A DNA stretch of 60,997 nucleotides. Origin: Desulfovibrionales bacterium. GTDB lineage: Bacteria; Desulfobacterota; Desulfovibrionia; Desulfovibrionales; Desulfonatronaceae. Below, piece after piece: positions 56,353 to 60,997 of the stretch (position 1 is its first letter; each line of letters opens with the position of its first letter). Made by a program: the position numbers and the translations under genes. The notes under the pieces were generated by a model that worked only from the letters and a program-made list of their open reading frames with translations, did not search any database and was not told the DNA's origin. Where the stretch lies: the NCBI GenBank assembly GCA_007693505.1, contig REDL01000078.1:1-60997 (forward strand), written 5' to 3'.

Positions 56353-56775
56353 ATGGACACGATGTTTCGGATGCGGACCAGGAAAAGCATGAACAACCTG
56401 CATGTGCGTCTTGAAGGCGTATTCGATCCCGATTCAGCGACTACCCTGGCTTTGGCCCTGCGTGAGGAAGCCACTGGGTGCGAACGGTTTTTCATCAATA
56501 CCGATGGCCTGGAGCGTGTGGAACCGCAAGGGGTTCTGGCCCTGAAGGACTTCATGCGCGGAACCGTTCCTGGTTCCGGAGAAAACATGGCCTCGCGGAT
56601 TTATTTCAAGGGCAAGAACGGCAACGCGATGGCCCTGGAAGGCCAGCGCATTTTACAAATCAAGTCCAAGGCGGGTGGCGGCTGCTCAGGAACCTGCGGC
56701 TGCGCCGGGAAATGCGTGGTCTGCAAATGCGCCATGAGCCGTGAAAGGGGGCACAGGAACGACGGCAACGAGTGA
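56353..56775 (+). CDS. STAS-like protein with Cys-rich C-terminal tail
   Basis: 140 residues from an ATG with AAGGAGAGG upstream. Residues about 14-105 share the layout of the STAS-like protein at 54141 (VRLEGVFDPDSATTLALALR, then FINTDGLERVEPQGVLALKD). The tail reads GGGCSGTCGCAGKCVVCKCA, with six cysteines that could hold a metal or cluster. The upstream gap 56116-56352 is AT-rich with no clear promoter. The role is not known, but metal binding is a fair guess. Confidence 0.7.
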   Translation: MDTMFRMRTRKSMNNLHVRLEGVFDPDSATTLALALREEATGCERFFINTDGLERVEPQGVLALKDFMRGTVPGSGENMASRIYFKGKNGNAMALEGQRILQIKSKAGGGCSGTCGCAGKCVVCKCAMSRERGHRNDGNE

Positions 56776-56823
56776 CATCCTGGTCAGGAATAGAAAAACA
56801 TAAACAATGACATAAACAGTATT

Positions 56824-56838
56824 TGATATCAATTTTCA
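56824..56838 (+). promoter_or_regulatory. Fur-box-like site upstream of the DUF2325 gene
   Basis: TGATATCAATTTTCA matches TGAAAATGATTTTCA at 11 of 15 positions and lies 36 bases before the ATG at 56874. It would place the DUF2325 gene, and possibly the flavodoxin gene after it, under iron control. Confidence 0.45.
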
Positions 56839-56873
56839 TTGTCTTACCCAATCCAGCAAACAGGAGAATCACA

Positions 56874-57152
56874 ATGTGCGCAACACTGATCGGCGGCATG
56901 GACCGTCTGAAACCGAACTACCTGCTGACCGCCAGGCAGGCCGGCGTTGACCTGAAAATATTCACCGGCAAGGAAAATACCATCGCCTCGTCCCTGCGCG
57001 ACAGCGAAATGATCATCATCTTTACCAACAAGGTGTCCCACCAGGCCCGGAACGAGGCCATGCAGGTGGCAAAAGCCCGGAACATCCCCGTGCACATGCT
57101 GCACTCCTGCGGTGTCTCCAGTCTGAAGAAATGTCTGCAGGGCACGGCGTAA
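56874..57152 (+). CDS. DUF2325 family protein
   Basis: 92 residues: MCATLIGGMDRLKPNYLLTA with ENTIASSLRDSEMIIIFTNKVSHQARNEAM split by short loops, and a conserved LHSCGVSSL end. This is the DUF2325 pattern (a small Rossmann-like fold) found in many bacteria, with no proven function. CAGGAG precedes the ATG, and the Fur-like site lies upstream. Confidence 0.85.
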   Translation: MCATLIGGMDRLKPNYLLTARQAGVDLKIFTGKENTIASSLRDSEMIIIFTNKVSHQARNEAMQVAKARNIPVHMLHSCGVSSLKKCLQGTA

Positions 57153-57292
57153 CCAGGGCGAGAGTTCCGTTACGCGATTTTTTTTTGAAGCGTCAGCGTT
57201 CTAATAATACCCGCTATTCATCCGCACGGGGTGAGGCTGCGCGGGCAGCACGGCTCCAGGACGCGCGCCGAATACGCCAGAATACTTCTGCC

Positions 57293-57306
57293 CCCGCATA
57301 CGCGGG
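57293..57306. repeat. Small REP-like palindrome CCCGCATACGCGGG
   Basis: CCCGC and GCGGG pair around a four-base loop and are followed by AATCC, resembling the widespread CCCGC...GCGGGAATCC extragenic palindromes. Within the 245-base gap 57153-57397 I see nothing else firm. Confidence 0.5.
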
Positions 57307-57397
57307 AATCCGGAATCGGAATGCGGCACTATCCAGGTTGGGCTGGATAGGTATTGGTACACGAAATCCATTACATCCACAGACAGGAGAGAAGGTC

Positions 57398-57844
57398 ATG
57401 GGCAAAATTTTGATTGTATACGGTTCAACCACCGGGAATACCGAGCATGTGGCCGAGGTGATCGGCGGCGTTCTGCAGAAGGCCGGCAACGAGGTGGTGC
57501 TGAAGAACGTCACCGATGCCGGCGTGTCCGAACTCGGCGACGGCTACGACCTGACCCTGCTGGGCGTGTCCACCTGGGGGGATGAGGAGATCGAATTCCA
57601 GGAGGATTTCGAGCCGTTTTACCAGGACATGGACAATGCCCAGCTTCAGGACAAAAAGGTCGCCCTGTTTGGCTGCGGAGATTCCAGCTACCAGTATTTC
57701 TGCGGAGCAGTGGTCGAATTGCGCACCAAAGTGGACGCCCTGGGCGCGAATCTGGTCAACGAGCCTTTGCTGATCGACGGTGATCCTTCCATTATCCGCT
57801 CGGAGATCGAGGAATGGGCCGAGGAGGTGGGCAGGGCGGTGTGA
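57398..57844 (+). CDS. Flavodoxin
   Basis: 148 residues, starting MGKILIVYGSTTGNTEHVAE with the FMN phosphate-binding loop STTGNT. The aromatic-flavin loops are visible as LGVSTWGDEEIEFQ and FGCGDSSYQYFCGAV. It is the short-chain type common in Desulfovibrio. Flavodoxin replaces ferredoxin under iron limitation, which fits the iron-related genes on its left. CAGGAGAG precedes the ATG. Confidence 0.96.
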   Translation: MGKILIVYGSTTGNTEHVAEVIGGVLQKAGNEVVLKNVTDAGVSELGDGYDLTLLGVSTWGDEEIEFQEDFEPFYQDMDNAQLQDKKVALFGCGDSSYQYFCGAVVELRTKVDALGANLVNEPLLIDGDPSIIRSEIEEWAEEVGRAV

Positions 57845-57950
57845 TAAATGCCGTGATCCGAGATCCGGTGATCACAGACCGTACCTCTTGCATCGTGGCG
57901 GATATCGGCGAAGAACCTTGAGCTTTGAGCGCATCAACACGGAGGAATCC

Positions 57951-58139
57951 ATGATCGACCTGCGGCAGGCGCAGCAAGAGTATATTCAGCGGCGGATGGA
58001 ATTGGCGATTCTTCGTCAGCGATGGATGCTGAAAATGCAAGCCCACCGGCATTTTTTGGGACAACATGGGCTTGGCCGGGAACAGGAGCGACGGGAGTGG
58101 GCGGTGCAATCCACCTTCCGTGACCATTGCGATTGGTGA
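57951..58139 (+). CDS. Small basic helical protein
   Basis: 62 residues, MIDLRQAQQEYIQRRMELAI, rich in Arg, Gln and Met, helical and without a membrane segment. The ATG has a very good ribosome-binding site (GGAGG, spacing six), which is the main reason to call it. I do not recognise it. It lies between the flavodoxin and the diguanylate cyclase genes and is followed by a 7-bp repeat tract. Confidence 0.55.
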   Translation: MIDLRQAQQEYIQRRMELAILRQRWMLKMQAHRHFLGQHGLGREQERREWAVQSTFRDHCDW

Positions 58140-58165
58140 TGAGCAGCGTCGGCTGCCCAAAATCA

Positions 58166-58256
58166 AACGACGAACGCCAAACGTCGGGCAATGAACGACG
58201 AACGACGAACAACGAACAACGAACGACGAACGTCGAACGACGAACAACAACCGAAG
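58166..58256. repeat. 7-bp tandem repeat (AACGACG) x13
   Basis: Thirteen gapless heptamers, mostly AACGACG or AACAACG with variants, lie about 40 bases before the GGDEF gene. The unit is not a multiple of three, so this is non-coding or would shift frame when copy number changes. Confidence 0.85.
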
Positions 58257-58298
58257 TGCGTCCATCGAACAGCAATCAACCCAAAAAAAGGAATCCTC

Positions 58299-59303
58299 AT
58301 GCCGGATGCCGCCATGACCATGAAAAATATCCGCTTGGCCGGGCGACTGTATGATCTGCTGATCCGCCCGGTCATGGATTTTGTTTACGGCTGGAGCATT
58401 ACCACCAAGGTCCGCCTGCTGCTGATCGCGCTTGTGGTTCTGCCTTCCATCGGAGGGTTGATTCTGCTGGAGTCACGGCCCAATGACCTGCAGACCTATT
58501 TCATTGTCGCCCTGATTGGAACCCTGGTGCTTTTGGCTCCGCTATCCAACTTCATTGCCGATTACCTGGTAATGCGCGATCTGCGGGAAGTGGAGCGGTT
58601 CTGCCTGAAGCTCAAGGGCGGGAATTACCACGTCACGTTCGACCTGCCGCAGCAGGTCGACGAGGAGCGGGACATTCTGGTGCTCAAGCGCAACCTGAAC
58701 TGGATGGCCCATGTCATTTCCCGCCGGGAGATGCAGCTGGAGACGGAGCTGGCCAAGACCCACAAGGACCGGGAACGCTTCGCGGACATGTCTCTGCGTG
58801 ACCAGCTCACCGGATTGTACAATCGCCGGGGCATGGAAGAGCGCCTTGCCGTGCTGGGCCACGAGGCCTGGGCCGTGGATCGCCCCTTGACCATGCTCTT
58901 CCTGGATGCGGACAAGTTCAAGGAAGTCAACGATACCTATGGACACCAGGCCGGGGATGAGCTGCTCCAGAACCTGGGCGCGATCATTCGGACCAATGTC
59001 CGGGAGGGCATCGATGTTCCCTTCCGCTACGGCGGGGACGAGTTCGGCGTTCTGCTGGTGGGCAACGATCTGGAGCATGCCGAGCGGGTCGCCAGGCGGA
59101 TTCTCCGGGCGTACGAGGAGGTGCGCATTGGACAAAGCAGCCTCAGCATCGGCATTGCCATGATGACCAAGACCGATAACGGATATCTCCAGGACACCCG
59201 GCAGCTGCTGTCCGATGCGGACCAGGCGGCCTATGCGGCCAAGCGGGCCGGGGGGAACCGCGTTCATTTGCATACACCCACCGAGGGGCCCAAGACCATA
59301 TGA
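58299..59303 (+). CDS. Diguanylate cyclase (membrane GGDEF protein)
   Basis: 334 residues from an ATG with AAAAGGAA upstream. Two membrane helices (about 36-58 and 68-90), then a HAMP-like linker (about 90-130), then a GGDEF domain with DQLTGLYNRRGMEERL and the intact signature YGGDEFGVLL. It should make cyclic di-GMP. It overlaps the HD-GYP gene by four bases (ATGA). An in-frame extension to 58191 passes through the heptamer repeat and is rejected. Confidence 0.92.
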   Translation: MPDAAMTMKNIRLAGRLYDLLIRPVMDFVYGWSITTKVRLLLIALVVLPSIGGLILLESRPNDLQTYFIVALIGTLVLLAPLSNFIADYLVMRDLREVERFCLKLKGGNYHVTFDLPQQVDEERDILVLKRNLNWMAHVISRREMQLETELAKTHKDRERFADMSLRDQLTGLYNRRGMEERLAVLGHEAWAVDRPLTMLFLDADKFKEVNDTYGHQAGDELLQNLGAIIRTNVREGIDVPFRYGGDEFGVLLVGNDLEHAERVARRILRAYEEVRIGQSSLSIGIAMMTKTDNGYLQDTRQLLSDADQAAYAAKRAGGNRVHLHTPTEGPKTI

Positions 59304-60223
59304 AAAAAATGAATCTCTTGCGTGCATTTGGCGCCGGCGACGTGCCGTTCAAGACAGGAAATTTGTGCGGTCCCACGCATGATTTGGGACGTGATGCCGA
59401 AGCAGAGGCGGGCATGTGCGAGTCGCTGCATCAGGTCGCGGAATCCATGGGGCGGGCCATCGACGCCAAGGATCCGTCCACCTGCTCCCACTCCCTGCAA
59501 GTAGCCGACCTGGCCCGCTGCCTGGCCCTGCGAGCCGGGATGTCCTACCAGGAGGTGGATGCGATCCATGTGGCCGGACATCTTCATGATATCGGCAAGA
59601 TCGGCATTCCGGACGCCGTGCTGGGCAAGTCCGGTCCGCTGGATGATGCCGAGTGGCAAATGATTCGCCGCCACCCGGAGATCGGAGCGGAGATTCTCGG
59701 CCCGGTGCATGTCATGAACGGTCACACCGGAATCACCAGGATGATCCTGCACCATCACGAGCGTTGGGACGGCCGGGGGTATCCGCACAGGCTGCGCACG
59801 GAGGATATTCCCCTGGGAGCCCGGATCCTCTGCCTCGCGGACAGCTTCTCGGCAATGATGGAGTCCCGCTCCTACCGTAATCGGCTGACCCTGGGCGATT
59901 CGGTAGAAGAACTGCGAGTCAACTCTGGAACCCAGTTCGACCCGGACCTTTGTGCCATGATGGTGGAAATGCTCCTGGAAGCCGGGGTCCGGGACGAATA
60001 CTGCACCGTGGACCTGCTGGTCACCCGGATCATGTGTGAGCGGGTGCTGCGCAAACCCGCGGCGACACCCCCGCAAGCCTCACGGAACGTCACGCCGCAA
60101 CATCTCCGGATCAAGGGAAAACAACCCATTCCCCTGATCGTTTCGAGTTTCTCAAAAACTTGTGGCGGGCATGACCTGGCTGCCCACTCCCTGTTGGCAC
60201 GAGGACAGGTCTTGCGGGCATGA
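59300..60223 (+). CDS. HD-GYP domain phosphodiesterase-like protein
   Basis: 307 residues with the HD motif HLHDIGKIGIPD and GYP motif HHERWDGRGYPHRL. Residues from about 230 on lose the family pattern, and the last ~60 residues (SRNVTPQHLRIKG...) look low-complexity. HD-GYP enzymes degrade cyclic di-GMP; here the partner GGDEF protein is read in the same operon with a four-base overlap, which suggests a balanced pair. Confidence 0.92.
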   Translation: MKKMNLLRAFGAGDVPFKTGNLCGPTHDLGRDAEAEAGMCESLHQVAESMGRAIDAKDPSTCSHSLQVADLARCLALRAGMSYQEVDAIHVAGHLHDIGKIGIPDAVLGKSGPLDDAEWQMIRRHPEIGAEILGPVHVMNGHTGITRMILHHHERWDGRGYPHRLRTEDIPLGARILCLADSFSAMMESRSYRNRLTLGDSVEELRVNSGTQFDPDLCAMMVEMLLEAGVRDEYCTVDLLVTRIMCERVLRKPAATPPQASRNVTPQHLRIKGKQPIPLIVSSFSKTCGGHDLAAHSLLARGQVLRA

Positions 60224-60252
60224 CGAGCCTGAGTGAACGCGCCGCTTCAGCC

Positions 60253-60291
60253 ATTCCCCTGCAGGCCTGCCTGTGGCAGACAGGCGGGAAT
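60253..60291. repeat. REP-like imperfect palindrome
   Basis: ATTCCC at the left and GGGAAT at the right enclose GCCTGCCTGT-GGC-AGACAGGC, with a small bulge on the left arm. Similar to extragenic palindromes with GGGAATCC ends. It lies between the HD-GYP and DksA-like genes; the rest of 60224-60466 shows only the AAGGAG site before the next ATG. Confidence 0.55.
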
Positions 60292-60466
60292 CCAGCTGCA
60301 AAGGCAATTTCAGGAATTGTCCGACCTTTTTTGCGCAATGACAACGGGTACATCAAAGTCCGTCAACTCCCTCAGGACGTTTTCAACACTCCGCTGAGAC
60401 CGCTTCGTGTCCCATTGCCATGCGGTGCGCGCCACCGCTGTGAACGCCTGACCCAAGGAGCATGTC

Positions 60467-60871
60467 ATGACCCATGAACAGCTTTCCGGCTATCGGCAAA
60501 CCCTGGAAACCCTCCTGCACCAGACCCGGTCCAGCGTAGACCGCCTTGGCCGGTCCATCGGCCGGAGCTTTCCGAACTGCGCCGCCGACAACGATCGCGG
60601 AACCATGGAGGAGGAACGCCGCCTGCTGATCCTCCAGGCCGACCGCCAGCGCCGCCTGATCCAGGACATCCGCGCAGCCCTGCTGCGCATGGATCAGGGC
60701 GACTACGGTTACTGCGAAGCCTGCGGCGAGCACATCGACTCCCGCCGCCTCCATACCCAACCCACGGCCCGGTTCTGCGTGACCTGCCTGAAACAAATGG
60801 AAGAATCCGGCGGCTGGGGCTGGGCCTGGGGCGGCATGCGCCCCGGAAATCCAACGGGACAGGACCATTGA
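60467..60871 (+). CDS. DksA/TraR C4-type zinc finger protein
   Basis: 134 residues with a helical coiled-coil N-terminal part (about 1-75) and a C-terminal zinc finger CEAC...CVTC (GYCEACGEHIDSRRL, ARFCVTCL). It is of the short DksA/TraR type that binds in the RNA polymerase secondary channel and adjusts transcription initiation with ppGpp. The tail is Gly/Trp-rich. AAGGAG precedes the ATG. Confidence 0.92.
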   Translation: MTHEQLSGYRQTLETLLHQTRSSVDRLGRSIGRSFPNCAADNDRGTMEEERRLLILQADRQRRLIQDIRAALLRMDQGDYGYCEACGEHIDSRRLHTQPTARFCVTCLKQMEESGGWGWAWGGMRPGNPTGQDH

Positions 60872-60912
60872 GGGATGCTGGGATGAAAAGAGAGGGCTGC
60901 GGGCTGAAGTAA

Positions 60913-60997
60913 ATGTTGGGATGCTGGGATGTTGGGATGTTGGGATGCTGGGATGCTGGAGTGCTGGGATGCTGGGATGCTGGAGTGCTGGGATGCT
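60913..60997. repeat. 8-bp tandem repeat (ATGCTGGG), running off the window
   Basis: At least ten gapless octamers, ATGCTGGG with variants ATGTTGGG, ATGCTGGA and GTGCTGGG, continue to the last base. A related piece (GATGCTGGGATG) is at 60874. Non-coding as far as visible, just after the DksA-like gene. Confidence 0.9.

Noticed and set aside
58166-58256. Heptamer tract considered as a CRISPR array
   Set aside because: Units are 7 bp and contiguous, with no spacers; the same holds for the 6-, 8- and 9-bp tracts.

Overview
The window looks like chromosomal DNA of a sulfate-reducing member of the Desulfovibrionales (Desulfobacterota), perhaps a Desulfonatronum-like genus. This is inferred from gene content: a ferredoxin:thioredoxin reductase subunit beside a glutaredoxin, a stand-alone AICAR transformylase, TAXI-type TRAP transport, a two-gene FeoAB iron system, DUF4198 and dodecin genes, and moderately high GC. 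No tRNA, rRNA, CRISPR array, prophage or transposase gene was found.

Layout. 1-4757 (minus): surface-polysaccharide glycosyltransferases, then a redox/carbon run (ferredoxin:thioredoxin reductase, glutaredoxin, gpmA, D-2-hydroxyacid dehydrogenase). 5223-6575: UDP-glucose dehydrogenase with a terminator. 6576-7960: gene-poor, with two diverged copies of a ~262 bp structured repeat with terminal inverted repeats, flanking a small gene. 7961-19152: housekeeping genes (mfd, two SurA-like chaperones, a RodZ-like protein, recO, glyQ, glyS, rpsT). 19224-23278: a B12-binding radical SAM protein of the RiPP-maturation type, whose cysteine motif is split by a 51-residue in-frame insertion, coupled to an epimerase and a WecA-like transferase. 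23409-26219: thioesterase, TolQ/ExbB-like channel, SDR-DUF2867 protein. 26434-34634: ATP-grasp ligase, KamA-family aminomutase and M20 peptidase, then a TAXI-TRAP transporter and UspA. 34821-44916: dodecin, an outer-membrane protein, plsY, an RNB ribonuclease, AICAR transformylase, mltF, purA and holB.

45001-57844 reads as an iron island. It holds feoA, feoB, a FeoB-associated Cys-rich peptide, periplasmic DUF4198-type proteins, a P-type ATPase with an SCA membrane motif (the signature I recall for P1B-6), and two further small proteins that share an IPGR motif with the ATPase N-terminus. Further along are two STAS-like proteins (one with a Cys-rich tail), a membrane-anchored thioredoxin, a histidine-kinase-like protein lacking the usual phospho-acceptor His, a DUF2325 protein and a flavodoxin. 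Three Fur-box-like sites precede feoA, feoB and the DUF2325 gene. The composition resembles ferrosome (fez) clusters, with several parts that I cannot assign. 57951-60871 holds a GGDEF/HD-GYP pair and a DksA-type protein.

A recurring oddity is a set of degenerate short tandem repeats between or just before genes. Each locus has its own unit length: 6 bp (4910, 35195, 50224), 9 bp (53351), 7 bp (58166) and 8 bp (60913).
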